Source: Diploptera punctata
Lineage: Eukaryota; Arthropoda; Insecta; Blattodea; Blaberidae
Reading direction: 5' to 3'
NCBI GenBank assembly: GCA_030220185.1
Contig: JASPKZ010007432.1
Coordinates: forward strand, 496,001 to 560,000
Length of the DNA stretch: 64,000 nt
How positions within the stretch are numbered: the stretch's first letter is position 1; each line of letters starts with the position of its first letter. The notes under the pieces were generated by a model. That model ran no database searches and was not told where the DNA came from. It saw only the letters and a program-made list of their open reading frames with translations. The translations under genes were made by a program, and so were the position numbers. Of this stretch, positions 1-10,289 are shown in pieces.

Positions 1-410
1 TATTGCATTGTGTTGTTAGGTAGTGTGCCGGTTCTCTGAATCCTTCAAAGAATTTGTTGTGTAATTCACTGTTTTAATTATATATGTGAACTGTGTTGTT
101 TTAATTATTTTTACAACTGTGGAATAAAAACCATTGTTAGTCTACACCTGAAGAGATGTTATGTGAGTATTATAATATTTATAATTTATTAAATGTTATA
201 TTAAGTATACACCGAGAGGGAGTCTGAAATAATTTAAATTACGCAGGATCCTTTTAAATGTGTTACTTGAATACTCGCATTGGATGGCCGGATTTAAACC
301 CCAGTCAAAATTCCTCCCGCATCTGGTTATGACGGGCCATTTAAATCTACCCACGTTGAGGGGTTAAGTGGAAATTAAGGCCTTATGGTCTTAACTTTGT
401 CAGAATAAAT
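1..410 (+). repeat. Diverged dispersed repeat, copy 1
   Basis: This stretch aligns by eye with 44185-44552: both open with a TGTGTTGTTAGGTAG-like motif, share a centre around AGAGATGTTA, and end with GGCCATTTAA followed by GGGTTAA. No coding potential is visible. The right end (GGGTTAA at about 361-367) resembles the right end of the piggyBac-like elements at 37623-37929 and 61853-62888, so it may be a large piggyBac-type non-autonomous element whose left end lies outside the window. That last point is inference. Confidence 0.5.
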
Positions 411-590
411 CATATATTATTATATTATTATTATTATTATTTGTAGCGATTAATATGATAGGAGACATATAAACTAAGATACAACTCTAATATGCATGGA
501 TCTGAAACTAAAATGTTCCGAAATATATTAAATTGTTATTAAAATTAAATAAATCTATAAATAATGAAAATAGAATATATTACTAATATC

Positions 591-839
591 TTTTAATACA
601 CAAGTGATCTTCTTGGTGATAAAATATTAAAAAATATATATACAGTCAATATGCCCATTTCACCAATTAATGTTTTAAAATGGTCAACAAGTTTCCACAG
701 CCAAGCTGTCATTCTCAAGACCAGATATTGATCAGTCAATATCTGGTCTTGAGAATGACAGCTTGGCTGTGGAAACTTGTTGACCATTTTAAAACATTAA
801 TTGGTGAAATGGGCATATTGACTGTATATATATTTTTTA
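591..839. mobile_element. Palindromic MITE-like insertion inside the 5' LTR
   Basis: Arms 623-729 and 736-842 are almost perfect reverse complements around a centre near 732, so each strand reads the same short open frame. The flanking 14-bp ATATTACTAATATC occurs at 577-590 and again at 840-853. The 3' LTR has this site once and uninterrupted near 4986, so the insertion happened after the LTR retrotransposon landed. It lacks the GAGGTRAG/CCTCA ends of the Penelope-type fold-backs seen elsewhere here. Confidence 0.8.
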
Positions 840-1476
840 ATATTACTAATATCGTTATAAAATATGTATGTGGAAAAGTAAAAATATCCAGGTAAAAATT
901 CCACGTACATTTGTCTAGAATAAAATACTGTAAAACGCTACCTGCTATACAAATGACAAATAATAGAATAAAGAGGTATTGTCAGAACTCTACCTACTAC
1001 CCAAGTTACAAATAATATAGGAACACAAAAAGGGTATTGTCAAAAGAATATAACTAATTCCAATTAGCAGTCTATACAACTAATAAGAAATATTCATTCT
1101 TTAAGAAAAGATAACATTAGTTAGCTATTAAAAATATTAAAAATCTATTGACAAATTCTTAGAAACCAATTAACGCTACTAAGCAATTCCAAGGAATGAG
1201 GATAAAGAATTTCTACCTGACTAGTACAGACAACAAAAGACATGCATTCACCTCTAGAAAAGATAATCTCTTAACATTGACAGTTTACAAAGAAACTGAT
1301 AAACATTTATCTATTAAATATCAAAGCACCAATTTACCCAGTTCTTAGAAATGTTATACATACTAGTAAATAATATTATTGTAACATAAATATATATTCA
1401 ATTGTAAGGAGTGGATTCCAGAGAAATAGGAGGAGCCACTGCCTTTATAAGCGAGAACTTATATCAAAATAACGAC

Positions 1477-1700
1477 GATCACTATCAGTGATTCTGTGTT
1501 CAGTGATGGAACATAGTAGATCTGCAGACTGCGATCTCCGATTCAGTTAAAAATCACTATCAGTGACTCTGTGATCAGTGTTGAAACATAGTAGATCTGC
1601 AGACCGCGATCTCCGATTCAGTTAAAGATCACTATCAGTGACTCTGTGTTCAGTGTTGGAACATCGTAGACCTGCAGACCGCGATCTCCGATTCAGTTTA
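1477..1700 (+). repeat. Three tandem ~75-bp units in the 5' LTR
   Basis: Units start at 1477, 1552 and 1627, each opening RATCACTATCAGTG and closing CCGATTCAGTT, with a few substitutions among them. The 3' LTR has a single unit at about 5623-5697. Because both LTRs are copied from one template at insertion, the copy-number difference must have arisen afterwards or by recombination between elements. Confidence 0.85.
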
Positions 1701-2510
1701 AATATTAGATTCGTCCGAGAAATAGTTAAATTTAATGTTATAGTCCGTTAAGCATTCGGACTCTTAGAAATTATCTGATTCGAGCACGCGTAGCCATCGA
1801 ATATACCTCATCGACTCATCGCACCAAATGGCGCCCATCGAGTCAAATACCCACGTATGAATCTCCAAATGACGCCAACGTGTCTTAGCCTCGATTAAAA
1901 GTTCTATTAGCAGCAACGTATAATCACGAACCCAAATAAACTCTGATTTAAATAAACAATAACGACTTCCAAAGTATTTGCTGTACGAATTCGGAGAAAT
2001 TTAAACTAAAAATTGAACTGCAAAAGTGTAAATTTGTGAAACTAACCACGTGGACATCAGTGAACTCTATTTGTCAGCATACAACAATGAAATATTCGAG
2101 AATCGCTACATATATCCAACGAAACTGCTCTAGACATTAACATATCTTAGTGAAAATTTCCTCGTCACCGCTACATGTATACAATTAAATTGATCGCCGT
2201 GTGCAAAGAAACAATCGTCAAGGTATCACGACAACACGACATCATGTAGATGAAAGAGTGGGCCAGCACATCAGCGAACCAGAAATCCAGCAGACAAGAA
2301 AACCAGCAGCAACACCTACACATGGTAACTATTGTCCAGCAACACATCAACAGGCCAGTACAAAAAAAATTTAAGTGTGTATATTTTTGTCTATATTTCT
2401 CTCTACAGGGCTCATATCATTAATTGTAATATTTGATTGTGTTTAACTTTAAATGCCCAGATAAATCAGAGTTAACTAGATCTAAAACAAACTCTAAATA
2501 ATTTAAATCT

Positions 2511-4354
2511 ATGCTTCTCCGCAGTTCAAATAAGACAAAAGTAAATAAAATCAATACTAACATGTCTAACAATCATGAAAATACCTCCCAACAAAATGAA
2601 ACAGATTTTCTAAATAATGAAACTAACATGGCTAATAACACTGTTGAAAATTCAGAACCGATCATGAGTAACGCTAATACAAACATCCCAGGTCCTACTA
2701 ATACACCTACCATAGACATGACCACGCTTCTACATGCCATAAATAATCTAACAACCGAAGTTCGGGATTCTAAATTTGAGTGTAGAGAAGAAATAAGTAA
2801 AATACACCAAACAATCAAAGAAAATAACCAACAAATAAAAGTTGAATTAACTAATGCCCTCACAACTAAAATTCAAGAGAGTAACGAAAAGCTAAAAGCT
2901 GAAATAAACTCATCCATTAATAATATTTGCTCTGATTTATCTGGAAAAATAAATTCCGTTGCAAATGAATTATATAAAACTAATAGTGAAATTGATGACA
3001 TTAAAGTTGTGCAAGAGATGATTCAATTGGCTATCACTGCCGAGAGTTAAGAGCACGAAGAACAAAATGATCAAATGAAAAAAACGTTCCAAGACGCGAT
3101 TTCTGACCAAAACAGTAAAATTGCCGACATAAACAAACAGAGCGAAGAACGCGCTAAGAAATTGACCGCAACCCAAGAAGAGTTCTCTAAAACAATAAAT
3201 GAGATGAAAGAGAAAATCAATGAAATACATTCCCCTGCTAACGTGACCACACCGCGGTACTAGCAAGAGAACAATTGAATCGTTCTTGCACAGACAACAA
3301 AAGCAATATTTCAGGAGAAGCTGCAATAATAAATAACCAATTTTCGGACATTACTTCAGAAACTCCAATACATAATTTAGGCACTAATAACAGGGTATAT
3401 AACACGCCCATGTATCAAGGATTGTTAGATTTACCACTGCCGAAATTTAATGTCAATAACGGGACTAATCCTATCCAATTCCTCAACGAATTGGATAATT
3501 ATTTGAAAATAAAAGGAATTCCGCAGGAACATTACATATATGTGGTCAAACATTGCTTAGAAAAAGAAAGCAGAGATTGGTTTGAGATCATATTATCTGA
3601 TAGTACTTCCTACAACACATTTCGTAGTATATTCAGAAATAAATTTTTCGGAACCGATCAACAACACAAAATACGGCAGGAAATATGCAGTGGTACATAC
3701 AGTAAGACCAGTGGGAAAACCTACTCCGAGTATTTTCTCTCTCTGGCAAAACGTGCACGCCTCATAACACCACCTCTAGCCGATAGTGAATTTATACGCA
3801 TGATTATAAATCACTATCCACAAGCTATCCGCCCAAGCCTTCTCGTAGCCAACATAAATACTTATGACAAAATGCTAGACATCTTACAAATGCTAGAGAC
3901 CGGAAATAATCATGAGTTGCAACCCCTACCTATGGTAAAACCACAAAGTTACATAAATCAAGGCTATAACCGTACTTACACCACCCAAGACAGAATATTT
4001 TCAAAAGGAGAGCGAGAGGCACAGACTTCGCAAAATAGATACCCACGTGATACAAATTTTTATACAAACAGAGGTAGGCAAAACTTTAGGGGACACGAAA
4101 GACACAAAAATGACCGCCAGATAAACATGTTGCGGGTAAATAGGCGAAATGAAATTCAAACGCGCCAAATATATGATAGACGGGAAAATCGCAGACAAGC
4201 CCCATTCGCCCATCATGATAGACAGATAAACGTAGACAGAGAAAATATTCGACGATGGTACGAGAATTATTTTCATAATTCGTCGTACAATCGTCCACGG
4301 CACCCACAACCAAATACATTATCAGCTGGTAGACAAATGCAATTGCAAACATGA
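2511..4354 (+). pseudogene. Broken retrotransposon gag
   Basis: Three open pieces form one gag-like polyprotein: 2511-3050 (coiled-coil-prone, rich in Glu, Lys and Asn), 3075-3263 in the same frame after a TAA at 3048-3050, and 3275-4354 in another frame, so one nonsense and one frameshift separate them. The last piece carries a Retrotrans_gag-like core (LPLPKFNVNNG, then WFEIILSD and SYNTFRSIFRNKFFG) and an Arg/Asn/Gln-rich basic tail that could bind RNA. No CCHC zinc knuckle is visible. There is no downstream pol. Family assignment rests on the capsid-like core and the LTR context. Confidence 0.75.
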
Positions 4355-4848
4355 CTCGAACCAAAGTCCTCAAGCACCAGAATTCAGAAACAGCCTAAAT
4401 ACTCGGGCACAAATATATCGGCCACATAATGAAAACTCGGATCATAGCTATCAAAATACCCAATTTCAAAATTAAATCAGTACTGTAAATTCATGCTGAT
4501 AATGTAACTAAAACCATGGGCGTGTGTATCACCTGGGAAATGATGCGGCCATATAAAGAATTGTAAACAAATGGCCCATCGGTAGTACAATATACTGTAT
4601 TGTAATTAAGAATGTTGTATGAAATTGAGTGTGTAAGAGAAAAATGTATTGTTGTAACCAAAATGTATAAAATTAGTATTAAGTAATTATAAGTTTAGTA
4701 TTAAGCTACTTATTGTATTCTGTTATTCTTTCATGCAAGAGACATTTGTAGAGGTAAATTAACCAAGAAAATAAGTTTCTCAAAAGGAAAGACTTGTATA
4801 TTTAAAGAAATACTAAAACTATTTACTTTCAATATACAAGTAGGCATT

Positions 4849-5972
4849 TGTAGCGATTAATATGATAGGAGACATATAAACTAAGATACAACTCTAATAT
4901 GCATGGATCTGAAACTAAAATGTTCCGAAATATATTAAATTGTTATTAAAATTAAATAAATCTATAAATATTGAAAATAGAATATATTACTAATATCGCT
5001 ATAAAATATGTATGTGGAAAAGTAAAAATATCCAGGTAAAAATTCCACATACATTTGTCTAGAATAAAATACTGTAAAACGCTACCTGCTATACAAATGA
5101 CAAATAATAGAATAAAGAGGTATTGTCAGAACTCTACCTACTACCCAAGTTACAAATAATATAGGAACACAAAAAGGGTATTGTCAAAAGAATATAACTA
5201 ATTCCAATTAGCAGTCTATACAACTAATAAGAAATATTCATTCTTTAAGAAAAGATAACATTAGTTAGCTATTAAAAATATTAAAAATCTATTGACAAAT
5301 TCTTAGAAACCAATTAACGCTACTAAGCAATTCCAAGGAATGAGGATAAAGAATTTCTACCTGGCTAGTACAGACAACAAAAGACATTCATTCACCTCTA
5401 GAAAAGATAATCTCTTAACATTGACAGTTTACAAAGAAATTGATAAACATTTATCTATTAAATATCAAAGAACCAATTTACCTAGTTCTTAGAAATGTTA
5501 TACATACTAGTAAATAATATTATTGTAACATAAATATATATTCAATTGTAAGGAGTGGATTCCAGAGAAATAGGAGGAGTCACCACCTTTATAAGCAAGA
5601 ACTTATATCAAAATACACTTATAATCACTATCAGTGACTCTGTGTTCAGTGTTGGAACATCGTAGACCTGCAGACCGCGATCTCCGATTCAGTTTAAATA
5701 TTAGATTCGTCCGAGAAATAGTTAAATTTAAAGTTATAGTCCATTAAGCATTTGGACTTTGAAAATATTGATTCGAGCACGTGGACCTCTAAGTATTTCA
5801 TCGACTCCACTCATAGATAAAACTTTGTAACTGTATTATCAAAAGTGTATTTCTCCGTAAATAAACAGTTTCTTGGATTCGTTAAAATTGAGTGTACATT
5901 TATACGTTGTTCTTTTGCTTATAAAGAGTTTATAACCCTGAGATCTCTTGCCTACCATTGAGCCCCGCACCA
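4849..5972 (+). repeat. 3' LTR
   Basis: It begins with the same TGTAGCGATTAATATG as the 5' LTR and lacks both the palindrome insertion and two of the three 75-bp units. It ends CGCACCA, followed directly by TATTATTATT. A purine-rich priming tract just before position 4849 is not obvious; the nearest purine run is AAAAGGAAAGA at about 4783-4793. Confidence 0.75.
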
Positions 5973-5976
5973 TATT

Positions 5977-6280
5977 ATTATTAAAGGAACGATCTATCTA
6001 CAATGACTTACATCTACAATGTTGGTCTTAACCTCTCCTTTGTTAGGAGCTACTAGACCAAGTTAATTTAGTTACTTTTATTTTCCTAAAGACGTTAAGA
6101 ATGATATGCGGGTAACATACCGACCCAATGAGATATCTAATATGCAACTAAGCTATTATTAGGATGAAGGAAGTCGGTAAATTTTGCTTAGAGGCCTCTT
6201 TATTCAGGCTTAACGATTTTTTACAAGCCTGAAAAATCGTTAAAGTATCACCTTTATAATATCCTGATCACTTCTTTTAT
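5977..6280. other. No gene seen; small inverted repeat
   Basis: Nothing coding is recognisable. A short perfect inverted repeat, CTTAACGATTTTT and its complement, sits around 6207-6245 and is the only structure I see. Confidence 0.5.
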
Positions 6281-6284
6281 GATA

Positions 6285-6505
6285 TATATATATATATATA
6301 CAGTGCGATCAGTATAGCATTGTACAGCAGACTGAGTTTTCTATCTATCAAAACTAAATACCAAAACAGACATGAGATTTTAGTTTTCCAATAATAAACC
6401 CAATATTTTCTAGAACAGGAAACAATTCTCACTTAAAAAAATATGCAGACATAATAGCACTGCACAGTACAAACCCCGTGTCTGCTGTCCAATGCTATAC
6501 TGATC

Positions 6506-6558
<53 letters not shown>

Positions 6559-7062
6559 TATATTGCAGATTTTTGCAGATATAAGTATGAATAAGAAAGT
6601 TTTCTTGAGTTTTCCGCATCTTGGATTCAAGTTCGGTCTCTGGCCACTGATTCCGATGTTTCGGCATGATCCCACATGCCATTATCAAGAAATGATAAAT
6701 TTGAGTCACAGGTTTAGGTCTTATATAATTAAATACATAGAGTTTTCGCTGTGGTCCGTTTCCGAAGACGTACACCCATCCAAGGTTTAGTTCTTATGTA
6801 GTTAAACACCTTCAGTTTTCAGTGTGGTCTGTTTCTGAAGCCGTAAACCTCGGATGGGTGTATGTCTTTGGAAATGGACCACAGCAAAAACTCTGTGTGT
6901 TTAATTATAGAAGACCTAAACTGTGACTCGAACATATCATTCCTTGATAATGGCATGTGGGATCATGCCAAAATGTCGGAATCAGTGGCCAGAGGCCAAA
7001 CTTGAATCCAAGATGCGGAAAACCCAAGAAAACTTTCTTATTCATATATATATATATACATC
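6285..7062. mobile_element. Two nested fold-backs around (TA)n microsatellites
   Basis: CAGTGCGATCAGTATAGCAT near 6301 returns as its complement near 6490-6508, bracketing about 200 bp. A larger imperfect inverted repeat follows: 6590-6785 and 6840-7045 are reverse complements with scattered differences, flanked by (TA)n tracts at 6284-6300, 6512-6547 and 7045-7058. Open frames in this stretch are only the two strands of the arms, not genes. It looks like fold-back DNA transposon remnants that inserted in, or generated, TA repeats. Confidence 0.65.
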
Positions 7063-7154
7063 GATGGTATAATTAAATTTTGACATTTAGTAATGAAAGT
7101 CAAATCTGACATGAAAAGAAAAATTAATATCTGAATTGGGATTTGAACCCGGGA

Positions 7155-7265
7155 ATATCAAGAATGGAGAAGTAGAAAAATCTACAGTAGCAGCACATGC
7201 ATGGTCAGAAAAACATCAAAACAAAAAAAGGCTAAATTAATAAAACAAATGAAGGGTCCACAAAA
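7155..7265 (+). pseudogene. Penelope-like GIY-YIG endonuclease fragment
   Basis: The translation reads NIKNGEVEKSTVAAHAWSEK, matching the segment just after the GIY-YIG motif in the better copies at 31240-31632 and 61063-61404. Only about 35 codons remain, with no tail or ends attached. Confidence 0.7.
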
Positions 7266-7590
7266 AGAACATGTTTAGTCACTTTTCTTAAACTTTTCAA
7301 GCGAGCAAATTTCAACTTTAAAATGCACCCAAGAATTTATTAATTTTCTTACTAGTAATTTTATGACACTATATTTGTGAGAAATAAATATTAAAGACAG
7401 CATGTAGTTACAATAAAAATATTTCCAATTGTTTTCATACAGTTTAACAATAACTGCAGTCATGTCAATTAAAAAAGGGAAAGAATATGCAAAATCTCTT
7501 TTTATCAATGAAATTCTAATGAAGAATCAAAATAACAAGTAATTTATATTATATTTAAATTTGAATTTAAATTTGAAGAGAAAAATTTTT

Positions 7591-7663
7591 GCCTAGACCG
7601 GGACTCGAACCCGGGACCCTTGGCTTTCCGGGCCAAGTGCTCTACCAACTGAGCTATCGAGGC
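7591..7663 (-). repeat. tRNA-like module, family 1
   Basis: On the minus strand this forms a full cloverleaf. Pol III A-box (TAGCTCAGTTGG) and B-box (GGTTCGAGTCC) matches are present. The predicted anticodon loop is CCGGAAA (triplet GGA), but residue 33 is C rather than the invariant T, and the long variable arm expected of tRNA-Ser is absent. The unit lies between AGAGAAAAATTT and its complement, as in the other copies (16382, 21255, 21636, 21802, 22540, 38091). I read it as the head of a tRNA-derived mobile repeat, not a working tRNA gene. Confidence 0.75.
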
Positions 7664-7859
7664 GAGTTACGATCTAGATGCAAATTTTTCTCTTATATAC
7701 GTTGTAATTCCCTATTTATATTATACTGTGAAAAATTATTGATATTCAATTTTTAAAAAAATCTTCATATAGTTACTTCATGTTATTGGTGTGGTAGAAA
7801 GGAGAAGAATTCCTGAGCCTGAGGGCTGCAGAAGCGCTTTAACACCTGAAAATCTTTGT

Positions 7860-9400
7860 ACTTTGTCCGGTATATTGGTAATGTCTCTGTTTGGAATGTA
7901 AAAATAAAAAAGTCATTATTTTACAATTTTTCTAATTATTATTTTTTTTACCTATATAAGCCATCTCTGGCATTAGGAACTCATTTCTTACAAGCTGTAG
8001 TACTATTCTTTTCCATTTTGGCAACAAAATAGGATCCTCTTCCCATGCTCCATTGTAGGTATTTCGATAGCACACTAAATTAGCCTGCTGATTTGATATA
8101 TAAATTCTCTGACAGGCCTAGTTGCAAATGGCATTTTGGCACATACTGCTTCTTCAATAGAGCAGTCCATCCCTTTATAATAAATGGCTCTTGATCAACT
8201 TCTACTACAACAAATGGCATAGGTTTCTGGCGAGCACTCCTGAATATTTCTGCCCAGTCTGCAGGAAGTTTGGTGTAAGTTTTATAATTTATTAGGCCAA
8301 ACATTCTTATCACATTCTAGGTAAGAATGCCCTCTAATGGAAAAAAAAAAAAAAACACCAAACCATTCTCAATCTTTGTTAAACATTTACTAAGTGATGG
8401 AAAAATCTGAAAACTGTAGCATTTTTGTTCTGTAAGAATTCTTATGAATTAAACCTCATAATGTTAAAAATTCCCAAATTTATTACATTAATTTTTTGTT
8501 CTGACCTCCTGCTGAATCACAAATGAAATCAATTTCTACATCAAGATAATGATTAACAAAGTGTTGCAGAAAGGAGCATACTTCATCACTTCCCTTATTA
8601 CCAATAGTTTCTGGATACATGACTGTAAAATACACTCTTTCCGGTAGACAGCACATATATACTGAAAATATATTGTGAGATTTGTCACTTATAATATACA
8701 TCATTAGTTGTAATGTTGGGAAACACACATTTTTTGCAGTAATCAAAGCAAATAGCTTGTTTCTTTACATTTCTCTGGCTCTCTGCCTTTGATGATATTT
8801 TTCTTTGATAGAATGTTTTACTTTTTCTCAAATGGACCTAATTTCCTGTGCAAATTTGTTTCCTTCTCTATTACTTTTTTTCTGTTGTCATTTCTTCTCT
8901 GTTACTAATAATGATTCCAGGTCTTTTTTCTAGCAGTGAACTCATCACATGTACCACAAGTATCAGATCTAGGATACCCGATGGAAATATTTAAATCCCT
9001 GTTGAAAATTATCCTATATGTTTCATAAGAAATGGCTACCTCAGGATGAATATTCTGGAACATTCTAAACAATTTCTTTATATTAAGATCGTCTGGCAGA
9101 TATTTTTTTTCTGCCTGTCATGTAGACTGTAGTGGCTGGTTCTAATGACAACAATGTAAAAATTGGAGAGAAACAATATTATAAGCAGTGCAGCCACATC
9201 TCCAGTATGAAACTTAGCATGTTTTTTCCCACATTCACATTGATATAGAAGTTTCTTTCCCTGCACACCTATTCTTTGCTCCTCTGTATTCAGTGACTCA
9301 GCAGGGTTTTTTCCTGTGTGTTTTACTAGAAAGATAGAAGACTCTGAAAGATACAAGATGAGAGCATAAACAGAATTTTGAAAAAGAAAGTGACTTAGCA
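7860..9400 (-). pseudogene. Decayed transposase-like gene (GGQN family)
   Basis: Separate minus-strand pieces follow the order of a multicopy transposase-like protein of insects: 8990-8930 gives GYPRSDTCGTCDEF, 8746-8483 includes PETIGNKGSDE and then FICDSAGGQNKK, and 8313-8080 reads LPADWAEIFRSARQKP onward. Stops and frame changes separate the pieces. The Asp before GGQN is likely part of a nuclease-like core, but I cannot name the superfamily. A second relic of the same kind lies at 41320-42120 on the plus strand. Confidence 0.55.
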
Positions 9401-9476
9401 TGTTCTTTCCATGGACCCTTCAAATACAAAAATTCAAAAAGCTCGCTGTTTGGGGGGGGGGAATCTACATTTAAAA

Positions 9477-9735
9477 AAATGGAAAGGAGAAATTAATGAA
9501 CTTTGAAATTCCTGGGGAAAATGATATGAATTTCAGAATCTTCAATCTACAAACAGAACGAGCAGGAGGCAGCTCTTCAATATGACATAACATTAATGAA
9601 AATACTGAGGATGGAACCAAATAAGGTTACAAAATTGGTCTAAGATGAAGAAGAAGAATATGAGGTGAGGTGATAAAATTTTACTTAAAAAATATGTTCC
9701 TTACAGTGTTAATTCCTAAAAAGTCAATCAGTAGT
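9477..9735 (+). mobile_element. Penelope-like tail, decayed
   Basis: It starts with the conserved C-terminal stretch MNFEIPGEN (degenerate), then shows CTGAGGAT with a GGAACC/GGTT hairpin (an eroded hammerhead-like core at about 9604-9635). It ends with TATGAGGTGAGG at about 9660 and TGTTAATTCCTAA at about 9708-9720, the terminal signature shared by all these elements here. Confidence 0.6.
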
Positions 9736-10210
9736 ATGTTCATGTGGTTGGAAATTAAGAATGGTAGTTGATAATGAGAAAATGATCACAGACCAACTAA
9801 CCTTCTTCCAATCCCCTTTATTCTGTTACCATTATATTAGAAACAATTTACAATAGTCATATTTCTTAGTACTATTACTGGTATGTTTCTTTCTTTAACC
9901 TCAGTCAGAATTATGATAAAACATTTTTTCTGATTTATAATTTAAAAATTAGCCAGTTTATCATTAAAACAATCAATTTTGGACTACTTCAAACCAATGA
10001 TGCTTTTTTCCCCCTCATTTACAAAGGTCCCTTAACAATTCCCTGTTTCTGTTTCTTCCAAGTTGGTTTATACCTATTTGAGATCTTGATAAATCTGGCT
10101 CCAACATAGTTTTGGTCTGTCCATTGATCTTTTAACTATACTTGCATAAATAAGATACCATAGATCTATATCACACTTTACTTAAAAATATGTCATTACT
10201 GCTTCCTTAC

Positions 10211-10289
10211 CTCACATGATTTTCCATCCTCATACACTGACATGTCTTTGTAGTTTAAGCCAAGGAATCTGATATTAATTGTGTCCAAA
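10211..10289 (-). CDS. FAS exon k: start of enoylreductase
   Basis: It enters in phase 2 after TTTTTTAG and leaves in phase 0 at GAG|GTAAGG. The 26 codons include LDTINIRFLGLNYKDM, matching the FAS enoylreductase entry strand (usual form YASLNFRDVM). The following residues SVYEDGKSCE depart from the usual MLATGKL. No further ER exon is recognisable to the left of it, although introns here reach more than 9 kb. Confidence 0.75.

Larger units (their letters stand above)
442..1826 (+). repeat. 5' LTR
   Basis: It is near-identical to the 3' LTR over most of its length (start TGTAGCG, then a shared run to about position 1790). It is longer because it holds a 249-bp palindromic insertion (591-839) and three rather than one copies of a ~75-bp unit (1477-1700). 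After about 1790 the two LTRs diverge strongly yet end with the same CGCACCA, which suggests recombination or gene conversion between LTR variants. Confidence 0.75.
438..5976 (+). mobile_element. Gag-only LTR retrotransposon with target duplication
   Basis: Two direct long terminal repeats (442-1826 and 4849-5972) bracket about 3 kb of internal sequence that encodes only a broken gag. Both repeats start TGTAGCG and end CGCACCA, a short imperfect inverted terminus. The 4-bp TATT at 438-441 and 5973-5976 is a plausible target duplication, although the target is an ATT microsatellite, which weakens it. TGGCGCCC at 1829-1836, two bases after the 5' repeat, fits a tRNA primer-binding site start. 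No protease, reverse transcriptase, integrase or envelope is present, so the copy could move only with enzymes supplied in trans. Size and gag type suggest the Ty3/gypsy side, which is inference. Confidence 0.8.

Noticed and set aside
593..895. Two overlapping open frames encoding the same peptide on opposite strands
   Set aside because: They are the two arms of a palindrome; no protein family, and frame ends coincide with the inverted repeat.
1477..1700. Possible CRISPR-like or satellite array
   Set aside because: Three head-to-tail units without spacers, inside an LTR of a eukaryotic retrotransposon.
438..5976. Endogenous retrovirus with envelope
   Set aside because: No protease, polymerase, integrase or envelope frame exists between the LTRs.
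6410..6790. Three open frames with Ile-Tyr repeats
   Set aside because: They are translations of a (TA)n microsatellite and the fold-back arms around it.
9451..9463. G-run as a regulatory G-quadruplex
   Set aside because: A single homopolymer of about ten G without further G-tracts nearby; more likely a simple repeat or sequencing artefact.
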